Under the pieces are notes generated by a model. It did not search any database. It was not told where the DNA came from and worked only from the letters and a program-made list of their open reading frames with translations. A DNA stretch of 64,000 nucleotides from an uncultured Allorhizobium sp. (GTDB taxonomy: Bacteria > Pseudomonadota > Alphaproteobacteria > Rhizobiales > Rhizobiaceae). The stretch is from contig OY288189.1 in the NCBI GenBank assembly GCA_958439205.1, positions 4,293,001-4,357,000 of the forward strand, written 5' to 3'. This document shows, piece by piece, positions 33,599 to 46,600 of this stretch (its first letter is position 1; every line of letters begins with the position of its first letter). The position numbers were made by a program, and so were the translations under genes.

Positions 33599-35748
33599 GG
33601 CTTAATGCCCTTCTTCTGCATCGCTTCGATGACCTGCTTCTTCGGCCCATCAGCCACGATGCGGCCCTTGTCGAGCACGATCAGGCGGTCGACGAGGTCG
33701 AGCATGGTGAAGCGATGGGTTGCGATCAGCAGGGTCGTATCCTTGTCGAAGGCAGTGCTCAGGCGATTGATGAGATGGCGCTCGCTTCCCAGGTCCATGG
33801 CGCCCGAGGGCTCATCAAGGAAAACGATCTTCGGCTTGGTGAGCAGGAGACGAGCAATCGTCATGGCCTGCTTCTGACCACTGGAGAGGTTCGACCCGCG
33901 TTCGCCGACAGGCATGTCGAAGCCGCGCGGATGGCGGGAGACAAACTCCTCGACGCCGGTCATGCGCGACACTTCGAGCAGTTCTTCATCGGTTGCATCG
34001 GCGCGGCCGATCAGGAGGTTTTCCTTGACGGTGCCGGAGAAGAGATCTGAGGACTGGCCTGCGACAGCGACGGCTGAGCGAACCTCCGACATATGATACT
34101 GGCGAATATCGACGCCATCGATCAGCACCCGGCCCTCTGTCGGCACGAAGAGGCCATCGAGCAGGCGGCCGAGCGTCGTCTTGCCCGACCCGATACGGCC
34201 GATAATGCCGACCTTCTCGCCAGGCGCGACCGATATCGACAGCTTGTTGATCACAGGATTGTCGGATCCCGGGTACTGGAAGGTCACATCCTGGAAGCTG
34301 AAACCGCCATGCTTGATCTCGCGGTTGACGAAACCGACGGTCGAGGGCCGATCTTCCGGCTGCTCCATGACCTGATCGAGGATGCGCAGCGATAGCGTCG
34401 CCTGGCGGAAGCGGGCGAGCGTCATGGCGATCTGCCCAAGCGGCGCACCGGCGCGGCTGGCCAGCATGACGGTTGCGACGATCGCGCCCATGGCGAGACG
34501 GCCTTCGGAGAACTCGTAGGTCCCAGCAATCACGATCAGGACACCGACAATCTGCTGGATCAGCGCCGTCAGGTTGATCGCGTTGGTGGAGATATGCTTG
34601 ATCTCTTCACTGGTGCGGCTGGAATGCTTCATCAGCTCCTGCCAGCGGCGCAGCATCGTCGCTTCCGCGCGCAGGCTCTTCAGCGTCTCGATGGTGGAAA
34701 TGGTTTCCACCAGCAGCGACTGGCGCTTGGAGGCCTCGTTGGAGGCTGCCGCCATGCGGTGGCCAATCTGGGCCTGGGCACGAAAACCAATGGCTACCGA
34801 CAGGATCAAGGCAATGGCTGGAATGATCGCAAGCCAGCCGGAGATCAGGTAGATGACGATCAGGAAGATGAAGACGAAGGCCGTATCGATCATCAGGCCG
34901 ATCGTGTTCGACGTGAAGAACTCACGCACGAACTCGTATTGCATCACCCGGTTGGCGTATTCACCCGTCGACATCGGTCGCGATGCGAGCGTTGTATTCA
35001 GCACCTTGTCGAAGATCATCTGCGACAGGCGCAAATCGGCATTGCGTCCTGCATGATCGATCAGGGCTGCGCGCGCCTCTTTCAGCAGATAGTCAAACAG
35101 GTACGCGAGCAGGATGCCGACAGCGAGCACCCAGAGCGTCGGGATCGCCTTGTTGGGCAGCACGCGATCGTAGACGTTCATCGTGAAGAGCGGCGAGCCG
35201 AGCGCAATCAGGTTGATGAACAGGGCCGCAACGATGACGCGCAGATAGGTCCGCCAATAGGGCATCAGCGCGCGGACCAGCCAGTGGCGCTTCTCGATTT
35301 GGTCAGCGGCACCAATCACGGCCTCTTCGCCATCATTGCGATAGAAAAGCGTGAAGGCGAAGGCCGACACGGGCGCAAGGGCCAGAAGTTCCTGATGGGT
35401 CAGGCGGGCAGCGGCCGTTCCTTCGCGAATGTCGAGCGTGTAGATGCCGTCATCGCTGACCTCGAGCAACGGCAGCGTGCCGCCATCCTTGAGGACGACG
35501 ATTGCGGGACAGTCGAAGTCGTTTTCGCGAATGGCGCGTTCAGCGACATTCATTACCTGCAGGCCGATACGCTCGGCAACATGCTCTACATCGTCGAGCT
35601 GCAAAGACTCGACGATTTCATCCGGCAATCCGGAGAACAAGACGGTATCCGAGCTGGGCCGACCGTAAAATGTGGCGACAGCCTTGAAGGATGCACGAAA
35701 GCTCAGGCGGGCACGAGGGCCCGCCGGTTCGATTAACGAATTTAACAT
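33595..35748 (-). CDS. Type I secretion ABC exporter with inactive C39-like domain (LapB-like)
   Basis: Exporter of 717 residues. Residues about 1-135 form a C39 peptidase-like domain without the catalytic Cys, as in HlyB- and LapB-type exporters for substrates without a cleaved leader. Five or six membrane helices follow (from about residue 165), then the ATPase with Walker A IGRIGSGKTTL, signature NLSSGQKQAM, Walker B IVFLDEPSGAMD and the switch His in IATHRFTM. It secretes a large RTX adhesin with the HlyD- and TolC-like partners encoded on either side. AGGATGAC precedes the start. The nearby 3262-residue adhesin is the obvious substrate. Confidence 0.95.
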   Translation of the reverse strand: MLNSLIEPAGPRARLSFRASFKAVATFYGRPSSDTVLFSGLPDEIVESLQLDDVEHVAERIGLQVMNVAERAIRENDFDCPAIVVLKDGGTLPLLEVSDDGIYTLDIREGTAAARLTHQELLALAPVSAFAFTLFYRNDGEEAVIGAADQIEKRHWLVRALMPYWRTYLRVIVAALFINLIALGSPLFTMNVYDRVLPNKAIPTLWVLAVGILLAYLFDYLLKEARAALIDHAGRNADLRLSQMIFDKVLNTTLASRPMSTGEYANRVMQYEFVREFFTSNTIGLMIDTAFVFIFLIVIYLISGWLAIIPAIALILSVAIGFRAQAQIGHRMAAASNEASKRQSLLVETISTIETLKSLRAEATMLRRWQELMKHSSRTSEEIKHISTNAINLTALIQQIVGVLIVIAGTYEFSEGRLAMGAIVATVMLASRAGAPLGQIAMTLARFRQATLSLRILDQVMEQPEDRPSTVGFVNREIKHGGFSFQDVTFQYPGSDNPVINKLSISVAPGEKVGIIGRIGSGKTTLGRLLDGLFVPTEGRVLIDGVDIRQYHMSEVRSAVAVAGQSSDLFSGTVKENLLIGRADATDEELLEVSRMTGVEEFVSRHPRGFDMPVGERGSNLSSGQKQAMTIARLLLTKPKIVFLDEPSGAMDLGSERHLINRLSTAFDKDTTLLIATHRFTMLDLVDRLIVLDKGRIVADGPKKQVIEAMQKKGIKP

Positions 35749-35769
35749 GTCATCCTATCGGATGGGCGT

Positions 35770-37203
35770 TTACTGGAGCGGCGCCAGGAGGTCCATCGGA
35801 ATTCCTGCCTTTTGCCGCGGATCCCGCTCGACATAAGCCCCATTGGGGGTCGTCTTTACGGAAAACTCGTTGCGGGCGTAGCCTTCAGCCTGGCCAACCG
35901 CCTTAACGTTCATCGTCTTCAACAGCGAGCCAGAGGCTGCCAGGATCTTGTACTCGGCGAAGAGTGCGGCCACACGGGCGGTCTCGGCGACGATGCTGGT
36001 GTTGAAGCGCGTGTTCTGTGCGTCGAGCACGTCGAGCAGCGAGCGCTGGCCGATCTTGAACTGCTCGCTGTAGGACGAGACGAGCTGGGCGTTCTGCGAC
36101 GACTGCGAATTCAGGATCTGAGACAGTTCGCCACGGCTGCTGCGCTCATTCCAGGCCGAACGAACCGATTCTTCGAGTTCGCGATGAACCTGGTCGGATG
36201 CATAACGCTGTTCGCTGGCGCGGCGGATCTGCTCCTGCTCGCGGGCCTGATCGATGCCGCCACGATAGAGGTTCCAGCGGGCGACCAGGCGAACCTGGAC
36301 GTCGTTGGTGTTGCCCTGGCTGCTGCCCACATCATTGCCGACGCTGGCGCGGCCTTCGAGGTCGACGGTCGGCGCGTAGTTCGAGCGCGCAGCACGGACG
36401 GCTGCATCAGCTGCATCGATATCGGCGCGGGCCGAATAGATGCGCGGATTGTTCGACTTGGCGGTCGCAATTGCATCCTGCAGCGAACGCGGAATGAACT
36501 TGCCAACGGAGCCCGGAACCTTGGCATTGGTGATCGGCTCGCCAACGGTCTTCAGGAAGCGGATCTTCGTCAGTTCCAGCTCTTCCTGCGCTTCACGCAG
36601 ACGGGCGCGAGCAGCCTCGAGGCGCTCACGGCCCTGAAGCGCGTCGACTTCGGTCAGCGCGCCACCGGAGATGCCCTGATTGATATCGCCGAGAATACCA
36701 TTGTGGAAGTCAACGTTCTGCTTGGCGACGCCGACGATCTTGGTCTGCAGGATGTATTCGAGATAGTCCTGCACGACCTGGAGAGCGACCGTTTCCGAAC
36801 GCTCGAGAACGCGGAAGGAGGCGCCGTCGACGCGGGAGGCCTGCTGGTCGAGCTGGGCACGACGGCCGCCGCCATCGAGCAGACGCTGCGTGATCGTCAA
36901 GCCGACTTCGGAATTGTTAAAAGTCTCGTAGTCCTGGGTTGCCGATCCCGTGCTGTCGTTCGATAGACGGCGCTTTCCCACGCTTGCCTCGAGATCGACC
37001 GAGGGGAGATAGAGACCGCGCGCCTGGCGCAGCTCGAACTCGACCGCCTCGCGGTTTTCGACCGCCTGCGAAATCTGCGGGTTGGTGGTGAGAGCCTTCT
37101 GGATCGCTTCCTGCAGCGACATCGCGCTCGCGGGCGTCACAGACGCAATGGCAAAGGCTGCCGAGGTATACAAGGCTGCGAATAATGTCTTTTTGGTCAA
37201 CAA
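35770..37203 (-). CDS. TolC family outer-membrane efflux/secretion protein (LapE-like)
   Basis: Outer-membrane factor of 477 residues with a signal peptide (KKTLFAALYTSAAFAIASVTPASA) and the duplicated TolC helix pattern: SLQEAIQKALTTNPQISQAVENREAVEFELRQARGLYLPSVDLEAS, then the second repeat LQDAIATAKSNNPRIYSARADIDAADAAVRAARSNYAPTVDLEGRA. The start is likely TTG at 37203, with AGGGG about eight bases upstream; the reading frame continues upstream to 37395 but that part has no signal-peptide character. It is the first gene of the secretion operon, 21 bases before the ABC exporter. It forms the outer-membrane channel for the adhesin. Confidence 0.92.
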   Translation of the reverse strand: MLTKKTLFAALYTSAAFAIASVTPASAMSLQEAIQKALTTNPQISQAVENREAVEFELRQARGLYLPSVDLEASVGKRRLSNDSTGSATQDYETFNNSEVGLTITQRLLDGGGRRAQLDQQASRVDGASFRVLERSETVALQVVQDYLEYILQTKIVGVAKQNVDFHNGILGDINQGISGGALTEVDALQGRERLEAARARLREAQEELELTKIRFLKTVGEPITNAKVPGSVGKFIPRSLQDAIATAKSNNPRIYSARADIDAADAAVRAARSNYAPTVDLEGRASVGNDVGSSQGNTNDVQVRLVARWNLYRGGIDQAREQEQIRRASEQRYASDQVHRELEESVRSAWNERSSRGELSQILNSQSSQNAQLVSSYSEQFKIGQRSLLDVLDAQNTRFNTSIVAETARVAALFAEYKILAASGSLLKTMNVKAVGQAEGYARNEFSVKTTPNGAYVERDPRQKAGIPMDLLAPLQ

Positions 37204-37661
37204 CTGAGTGCCCCTACCCAAATCTTCCGTGGGCCAACATATATACCGGGGCGATGACTGCTGGGAAGTCCAATCGACCTGTCCAAAAGATGCACCCAAT
37301 TTTGATCTGTTGAAACAAAATTGCGCTGCGGACCGAAAGTCGGAATTTTTTACCCGAAGCCCACCACCCAAGCGCTTGCAATATCGTTGAAACAACTCTC
37401 ATTTCGAATTGTTTTGCTCGCTTTCGCGATTAACCCTTTGAGAAGGTTCCCACACTTCCTTGCCGGAACGTTAAAGTTCCGGCGGAACTGTCTCCCAGAC
37501 GCAACAGAGGCTGCACGCTTTCGGGGCCAAGACGTCAGCATCGTTCACGTTCGGCGCGAGTCTTTCCGACTCGGAAGGCAGTAAAGACCGGAACTGTTCG
37601 CCAGGAAAACAAAAAGGGCGCCGAAGCGGCGCCCTTTTCACTCACGATAATCTTAGACCTA
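37204..37661. promoter_or_regulatory. Control region of the type I secretion operon and adhesin 3' region
   Basis: A 458-base stretch without a convincing gene. It should hold the minus-strand promoter of the secretion operon; a GGTATATATG string near 37240 is a possible -10 element with no clear -35. The far end holds the adhesin terminator. Nothing else recognised. Confidence 0.35.
37612..37638. terminator. Intrinsic terminator downstream of the adhesin gene
   Basis: Perfect 11-base stem AAAAGGGCGCC (37612-37622) with GGCGCCCTTTT (37628-37638) and a GAAGC loop, 24 bases after the adhesin stop on the minus strand. It has A and T flanks on both sides, so it could work in both directions. Confidence 0.85.
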
Positions 37662-40600
37662 TCAGTCGTGCGGGGTAACCACCGCATGCTTGTCGTCGAA
37701 GAGGACCTTGATGGCGGTGTCGTGGTTCTGCAACTCGACGACATCCTTCCAGACGCCCGGCTCGGCCTGGACGCTGACGGTGGTGTTGCCACCCTCAACC
37801 GTTGCCCGCAGATGCGTATCGACAGTGGCGTCGGGCTGCTCGCCCAGCAGGCTGTCGAGCAGTGCCGTAACGTCGAGTACATCGCCTTCTTCCGTGCTGA
37901 AGTCGGTGATGACATCGGCGACGTCGAGCTCGTCGAGTGCCGCGCCGTCAAAGACGAAGGTGTCGGCGCCGGCGCTACCGGTCATCACCACCTCGCCCAT
38001 GCCGCCATGCAGCGTCAGCCCGTCGTTCTCCGATCCGAAGATCGTGTCGAAGCCGACTTCGAGGAAGTTGCCGGTCGAGCCGTCGGCGAAGGTGAACTCA
38101 CCCTCGGCAAAGACCGTCTGGCCGTCTTCCTCGCCACCCGTCTGGTCGGTCGTCAGCGAGACGCTGGCAACACCATTGGCAGAGAGGCTCGAAAGCTCGC
38201 CGTCGTCGCTGATGCCGTCATTGTCGGCATCGACCCAGACCTGCAGCTTGGAGAAGGCATCGTCGCTTGCGTCGATCTTGCCGTCCTTATTGCTGTCCAG
38301 CGAAGCGAGAGCCGCCACGCCGCTGGCAAACTTGCCGCCGTTGAAGTCCGGCGTGAAGATTTCCGAGCCGTTGTCGATCAGGCCATTGCCGTCAACGTCA
38401 TAGGCAAGAATGCCATCGTCACTGGTCCAGGCGATCTGGTCACCCTTGCCATCGGCATTGATGTCGAAGGTGACACCGTCACCGATCGACGAGAAGGCGA
38501 AGCCGTTCTTGTCGAGGTCGAGGATGATCGGGTCGATGGCGTTAGAAATTGATGCGAAGTCTTCTCTAATATTCGGAGCTCCTTCAGCCTCGACACTACC
38601 ATAGTTCGTAAATATGGCTACGAGCCGCGCCCCGCTAGTCACACTATTCGCGCCAGAGTCGTAATACAGAGATACCTTATTATTGCCTTCCTCGTCCGAA
38701 TAGGCCAGCACAAACACTCCTCCAGTAAATGTACCTTTCTGCCCCCTCAGAAGTAAATTTATATCGTCTGGTTCGTCAGCGCTATTCTGATTCACCTTCA
38801 TTACAACCAGATCGGCGCCGGAGATATCAGTATCGGAACTTTCATTACCAAGCCTGTTATTCCCATCAATCGTAACTACAGAGTTAATCTGTCCGTTCCC
38901 TGAATGATTTGCCAGACTGAAGTTGATGAATTTCAATATATCATCGGCACTTACAAAGTCTGTGATCACGTCATAAGCCAACGAAGTACCGTCGAGTACG
39001 AACGTGTCACTTCCACTTCCACCTGAAATCAAATCGTAACCTAGGCCACCAACAAGTGTGTCATTTCCATTCCCACCGGAAATTGCATCGTTACCCTCGT
39101 TACCCAGGATGATGTCATCACCGCCCGTCCCCGAAAGGTTGTTGTTGTATTGATTACCCTCAATTTTGTTCGCGGTGGCTGTAACGTTGACTGAGACGGT
39201 ACCAACGTTGCTGGTCGCCACGCCATCATTCACAGAGAAGCTGACGATACGCGTTGCAGTGGACGGATTGTCCGAGGTGTTCTCATATTTTACGTTTTCA
39301 AGTGCGGCTTCGAACTGAGCCTTGGTCGCAGTCCCGCCTGCCGACGAAAGTGTCAGCGTTCCAGTTGAAGCAGTGTAATTTGCGGTAATGTTTCCGAACG
39401 TATTTGAGTTGGTGTTGGTGAATGAGAGCATATCCTGCCCACTCGACAGCCCTTGCGTAATCTTCACAGTGGCTGAAGCGAGGGTCGAATTGTCGAGATC
39501 CGTGATGGTCAGGTCATTGTCAACAACCGCGGCTCCCTGGCCTTCCGTATACGCAAGGGTTCCGCCCACGTTCGCGAGTATCGGCGTGTCGTTCGCGCCC
39601 GTCAGGTTGACGGTGAAGACCTGAGAGGCGGTCGCGCTCGAACCATCCGTCACCGTGAAGGTGAAGTTCTCGCTCGCATTTGCCTTCAGCCCTTCGATCG
39701 CGCCGTCATTCGGGACGTACTTGTATGCACCACTCCCAGTGTTCAGATACAGCGTACCGTAGGTGCCTGTCTTCGCCCAGTTGTAGCCCGACAGGTCGGT
39801 GAACGCTGCACCACCCGAGATGCTGTAGGTGCGTGTATCGGACGCATCACGATCAGACGAGGCAAGCGTGCCGCTCACAGGGTTGAACGTGTCGTCGGCG
39901 GCTGTGTCGTTGAACATGACCGCATTAACAGCCGAAAGCGTCGGCGTGTCGTTCGCGCCCGTCAGGTTGACGGTGAAGACCTGAGAGGCGGTCGCGCTCG
40001 AACCATCCGTCACCGTGAAGGTGAAGTTCTCACTCGTATTTGCCTTCAGCCCTTCGATCGCGCCGTCATTCGGGACGTACTTGTATGCACCACTCCCAGT
40101 GTTCAGATACAGCGTACCGTAGGTGCCTGTCTTCGCCCAGTTGTAGCCCGACAGGTCGGTGAACGCTGCACCACCCGAGATGCTGTAGGTGCGTGTATCG
40201 GACGCATCACGATCAGACGAGGCAAGCGTGCCGCTCACAGGGTTGAACGTGTCGTCGGCGGCTGTGTCGTTGAACGTGACCGCATTAACAGCCGAAAGCG
40301 TCGGCGTGTCGTTCGCGCCCGTCAGGTTGACGGTGAAGACCTGAGTGGCAGTCGCGCTCGAACCATCCGTCACCGTGAAGGTGAAGGTCTCGCTCGCATT
40401 TGCCTTCAGCCCTTCGATCGCGCCGTCATTCGGGACGTACTTGTATGCACCACTCCCAGTGTTCAGATACAGCGTACCGTAGGTGCCGGACTTCGCGAAG
40501 TTGTAGCCCGACAGGTCGGTGAACGCTGCACCACCCGAGATGCTGTAGGTGCGTGTATCGGACGCATCACGATCAGACGAGGCAAGCGTGCCGCTCACAG

Positions 40601-43600
40601 GGTTGAACGTGTCGTCGGCGGCTGTGTCGTTGAACATGACCGCATTAACAGCCGAAAGCGTCGGCGTGTCGTTCGCGCCCGTCAGGTTGACGGTGAAGAC
40701 CTGAGAGGCGGTCGCGCTCGAACCATCCGTCACCGTGAAGGTGAAGTTCTCACTCGTATTTGCCTTCAGCCCTTCGATCGCGCCGTCATTCGGGACGTAC
40801 TTGTATGCACCACTCCCAGTGTTCAGATACAGCGTACCGTAGGTGCCTGTCTTCGCCCAGTTGTAGCCCGACAGGTCGGTGAACGCTGCACCACCCGAGA
40901 TGCTGTAGGTGCGTGTATCGGACGCATCACGATCAGACGAGGCAAGCGTGCCGCTCACAGGGTTGAACGTGTCGTCGGCGGCTGTGTCGTTGAACGTGAC
41001 CGCATTAACAGCCGAAAGCGTCGGCGTGTCGTTCGCGCCCGTCAGGTTGACGGTGAAGACCTGAGTGGCAGTCGCGCTCGAACCATCCGTCACCGTGAAG
41101 GTGAAGTTCTCACTCGTATTTGCCTTCAGCCCTTCGATCGCGCCGTCATTCGGGACGTACTTGTATGCACCACTCCCAGTGTTCAGATACAGCGTACCGT
41201 AGGTGCCGGACTTCGCCCAGTTGTAGCCCAACAGGTCGGTGAACGCTGCACCACCCGAGATGCTGTAGGTCAGGGTATCGTTCGTGTCGACATCTGCCCC
41301 GGCCAGCGTGCCGGTAACAGGTGTGAACGTATCATCCGCAGAAGTGTCCGTAAATGTTGCCGAGTTTACAGCGGACAGCGTCGGAGCGTCGTTCACCGGG
41401 GTAACCTTGACCGTCACGACGATCGGAGCGGACACGTCACCGTCGTCGTCCGTGACGGTCACAGAGAAGGTCTCGGTGCCGCTCCAGTTCTTATTCGGGT
41501 TATAGGTGAACTCGCCCGTCTTGGTGTTCAGGAACAACGAGCCGTTCGCCGGACCGCTAGAGATGGAGAAGCCACCGGTGGTGCCAACTCCATCATCCCC
41601 GATGATGGCTGCAATTGTTCCGCCGACGCTCTCGTCTTCCTTGGTTTCAAAGGTCTGCGGCGCGCCAGACGGCGTACCATCAACGGTTACCACGAACTTG
41701 CCTGCGGCAAGCGACACGGCATCGCCGTCAAAATCCTGCGCCTGGATGAGCGAGGAGAAGTCGACATCGCGGTCGCCCTGACCATCGATCGGCTTGTTGA
41801 GCGTGAAGGTGCCCGAACCATTTGCCGCCAAGGACAGGGTGAAGACCGTCGGACCGTTCTCGCCCGCTGTCGCGGTCAGGATATTGTTCGCAACGGTGTA
41901 AACCAGAGTCAAACCGCCAGACTGGAGGACCGGAAGGCCTGAGGTGCTGGACTTCATGCTGAAGGTCAGACCCTCATCTGCCCCAACGCTGACGAGAGGA
42001 GACAGATTGAAGTTCGCGCTGGTCGGTGCTGCCGAGCCGGGCGTGCCGGCAAGACCGGCGAACGTGGAGGCATATTCCCCGCTCAGTGTGTTGCCAGGAG
42101 TCAGGTTTTCAGCAACCCCGCCATCACCTTCGACCTTGCCGAGGTTCGTGAGGTTGTTGCCGGTTGGCTTGATGCCATAGGCCTGGATCGTGAAGGCCTG
42201 ATCGCCAGGCGCATTAGCACCGCTCTCGATCTTCGCGATCTCGTCTTTGATCTGTTCCAGAGCCTTGCTAGCGGAGGTATCCCACCATTCCGATTCATTC
42301 CGATTCGGTTCACCATCCGAAAGGAAGATCAACTCGTTGACATCAGCGTTTGCAAGCGGGCCATCAGCGGCCGTGGTGACCTTCTCCAGATCCACATCGC
42401 CGAAACCGTTTTTCACGCCCAGTTCAACATAGGCAATCTGCGTACCGGTAGGTGCGGAGATGGTCAGTGTCCTAATGCCGTCAACAACCACATCATTGGT
42501 CGTCTGGCTGCCATCCGTGAAATAGACGGTGTAGCGGAATGTGGTGGTCGCACCACTCGTATTGTCATCCAGCTTGAACTCAGCACTGGTCACCGGAACG
42601 CCGGCAAAATTACCAACGTTTGCGTAGCCGTCTGCGCCGCCGAAACCGTTAAATCCGCCGAAATCGAAGCGCAACAACTCCGATCCGTTCAAGTTATCGT
42701 AATCATCGACACCCAAGCCACTGCTTAGGCTACCTTCAACATCGTCGAGATCACTGGCGGTCTTCCAACCCGAAACCAACGCTACTTGCGTCGAGCCGTT
42801 ATAGAGGATGTATGCCTCGTCGTTTGGATTGCCGGGCGGGCTGGCATCATCCACCCTGGAACTATTGTTCACACTCAGCTCACGGGACTCTATTCCTTCG
42901 ATCCAAGCGAGCGCTTCCTGCAGACCGGCTTCATAGTTGGTATTTCCGCCGTCGTTCAGACCTTTGATATCATCGAGCGCCTGTACGAGCGCTTCATCGT
43001 TCGGGTCGCCATTGACGATGAGGTCGTATGTGCCGACCGCGCTCGCACTGCCGTTGAACTCAACGATATGGACACGCACGTCCTTCGCGTCGGTGCCTGC
43101 CAGGTTTTCCAGGAACTCCTTCACCTGTGTCTGGAACTGCTCGACGTTCACGCTGCCCGAGGTATCCAGGACGAGGACGAAGTTGGCAACCTTGCCTTCG
43201 ACCGGTGCCACGATCTGCGGCGTGTCGATCTTCACCTCAACTAAGGAGGATGTCACCGTCGGGATGTCGTCGCGGACGTCAATCACGAACTTGCCAGCCG
43301 TGAGCGTCACGGTGTCGCCGTCGCCGTCCTTGCCGACGATGAACTGCGAGAGATCAAGAAGCGAAGACGGCGTACCGCTGCTGAGCAGGTTCTCGGCATC
43401 GTTGAATGCGCCATCCGAACCCGATGCGACATTGTTCAACGTCGGGTGGTCGATCTGGTCCTTCAGCTCGAAGGTATAGGAGGTGCCCTCCGCGTTCAGC
43501 TTGAGGGTAAAGACCTCGCGGCCATCAGCCGTGCCGGTCAACGTCTTGCCATCGCTGCTCACCGAAATCAGGATCGGCTTGCTCTGCGAGGTCAGCCCGG

Positions 43601-46600
43601 TCGGCTCATTGGTTGCCGCCTTCAGAGAGATCGCTTCGGTGGCATGAGCGCCGTCAGCACCGAAGTTGAAGAGCGACATGAGGGACGCGACGGTAACGGG
43701 CTTGCTTGCAAGACCGTCTCCGACGACCGCAGTGCCGTTTGCAATCGCAGCGGCTGAGTCCGACGCTGCCGTCAGGAGGCCGTCTTCGTCGACGACCACA
43801 CGGACGAGAGAAGCCGATGTCGAAACTGTCGGGCCGTGATCGGCAAACTTGATATTGCCACCAAGATCGATCCAGGCGCTGTCGACATGCTTGTCGCCAT
43901 CAGCATCGGTGATCGTTGCGGTTGCTGTCAGCTTGACCACGCTATCTGCCAAAGACGTCAGATCGGTTTCGTAGCCGGAAGTGTCGGAGCGGCCGTGATC
44001 GATCTCCATGAACTGTGTCAGGGTAACCTTGCCAGAGCCGTCGACTTCGATGGAGAACACAACGCCGGCTGAGGTTTTGCCGATAACCTTGCCCTGCCAC
44101 ATCTCAAGCGTGATGTCGCGGCCATCGCTCTTCAGGCCAGAGGCGCTGTTGGTGACGCTCAAGGCGTAGCTGACGGAAGTCCTGCCTGCGCCATCCGCGC
44201 CGAAGGATTGTGACGCGATCGAGAAGACACCACCAAAGGCAGCGCTGCTGACGGCAGTATCCTTGACATTAATGCCAATTGTTTCGCCGTCCTGCGTTGT
44301 CAGAACCACGTCGCCATCATTTGCGGCAACGATGTCGATCCGCGGACCGTCATCCTGGAAGACGATACGGCTGCCGATTTCAACAGTGTCGGTGGCCTTG
44401 TCGCCATCGAAGTCCTTGACGGTGACTTCTGCCAAGATCTTGTTCGCGAGGGTCTCTTCGTTTGTGCGGCGATCACCATCCGACGCGTCGTTGCTCTCGT
44501 CCGAATCCTTCTGATCATCATGCTTGATCGAGACATACTGGACCATCGACAGCGTGCCATCGTTTGCAATGTGGATTGCAAAGGCAGCCGGATCCGGGTC
44601 CCACTGACCTGGCTGGCGAACGTCATTGTCGCCATCGTTCGGCTTGTCATAACGGCCGACGACCAGTCCGCCTTCGATGAACAGGTAGATGTCGCGACCG
44701 TCCGTCGTCTGCAGACCTGAATAGGTACCGTTTCCGTTGGACAGCTTCAGCGCCCACGTCACCGTGGCATCGTCGTCAGCACCTTCGTTGACGACGGCCG
44801 TGACCATGCCCTGCTGCGTGGCGTACTGAGGCGCCATGTCCGTATCGTTTCCTGGCAGGCCCACGCGGCCGAAGAGCGCCACGACCGCTTCAGCGCTCGT
44901 CTCGTCATCGCCTTCGTCGGAGCCAACCGTTTCATCGACGATGAGGAGCTTGCCGCCGGTACGAGCGTCAACTTCCGGAACGTCGTCGCGGATCTTGATC
45001 GAGAAGGCACCATCGAGAGAAATGCTGTCTTCGTCACCATCGGTTGCCTTGATCAGCGCGCCGAAGTTAATGTTGGTGACGTCACCTGTAAGTTTGTCCT
45101 GCAGGTCGAAGTTCTCGTCGGAGTTCGTCGGACGCTCGCGGAAGTCGTCGCCAGGCGCATCGTGGTCCAGCTGATCGTGGAGCTCGAATTCGAAGGAACC
45201 ATCGGAGTTTAGGGTGAGCGAGAAGACGTCACGGGCGTCATCGCCGGCAATTGCCGTCAGGACGTTGCCATTGATTTCATAACGAAGCGTGTCGCCATGC
45301 GAGGACAGGCCGAGGCCCACAAGCGTCTGGATTGCCGCAGTGGCTTCAGTACCTGCGACGAAGGAGAAGGAAACCGGGCCATCTGCGCCGGGCTTCACAA
45401 GGCTCTCCAGCGAGCCCTTGATGTAAGCCGGTCCGCTGTCATTGCCGAGGTTTGGGCTGCCTGTGTAGGAGTCATCCCAGCGGGCGGTATCGTTCGGGCT
45501 CGTGCCGGTCGACAGGGCAGTGTTGATGTCGTCTTCATCGATTGTGAAGACGAGGTCGCAGCCGCTAAGAACCGGTACATCATCGACAACGATGACAGAG
45601 ATCGTCGCGGGACCGGTTGTGTCACCGTCCGAATCTGTTGCCGTGAACTGGAAGTCGAGCTTCAAGCTGTTCTCGCCTGCGCCATCTGCATGGTCGAGGG
45701 GGCGCAGCAGGGTGAAGGTGTAGGAACCAGAGCCGTTGTCATCAAGGACGACCTGAAACACGGGCGAATTGTCGAGCATCTTGGCGCTGACGTTTTCAGT
45801 GTCACCTGCGGAAACACTTTCGCCATAGGAGCGGTAGGCGGTAAGGGTCTTTCCATCCGCGCTGTACTCATAAACGAGTGGCACGCCGCCTGAAGTCAGG
45901 ACGGGCGAGACTGACCTTGCTGCGGCTCCAACGCTGTCACCTTCGCCTTCGGACTCAGGGATCACAAACGAGACAGAGCGATTCCCCAGAGAAGCAACAG
46001 TCCCAAAGTCGGCTTTGTCATCAAGATCTGCGTCATCCGCACCCCAGGAGATGCCCAGCGACCCTCTGGCCACATTTGTGGTCTCGTCTACGAACCGGCC
46101 TTTGCCCGGACCGTCGCCGAACGAACGCTGCTCGTTCGAACCGCGATTGTAATAGTCGCCGTCGTACTCGCCGGTGGTGTCTTCGTTGCCGTTGCCGGAC
46201 ACATCCCGCTGCTCTTCTTCTACAACACCGTAAACCGGCTCACCATCTTCATCGGTCGGAACATTGATAACCGGGCTGTCGTCGTTCACCGTCACCGTGA
46301 AGCTCGACGAAGCCTGATCTCCATCGCTATCCTGCGCGGTGAACGGAAACTCGATGGTGATGTCGTCTTCAGTCGAGCCATCTGGATGGTCCAGATTGCC
46401 CTTCAGCGTGAACGTGTAAGATCCGTTTGCGGCATCGGAAACCGAAACCTCGAATACGTCTTCTCGGGAGACGAGCGGCTGCTCGGCCGAGTCGCCAGGC
46501 GCCTCATCAGAGACCTCAAGGTCGCCACCCTTAGGAACAAGCTTGTAGGCAATGATGGTCGTGCCATCGGCAGAGAGCTCATATTGGAGCTCGACGCCAT

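Noticed and set aside
39601..41400. Regularly spaced repeats considered as CRISPR
   Set aside because: The repeats are 360 bases, directly adjacent without spacers, and in frame within a secreted adhesin.
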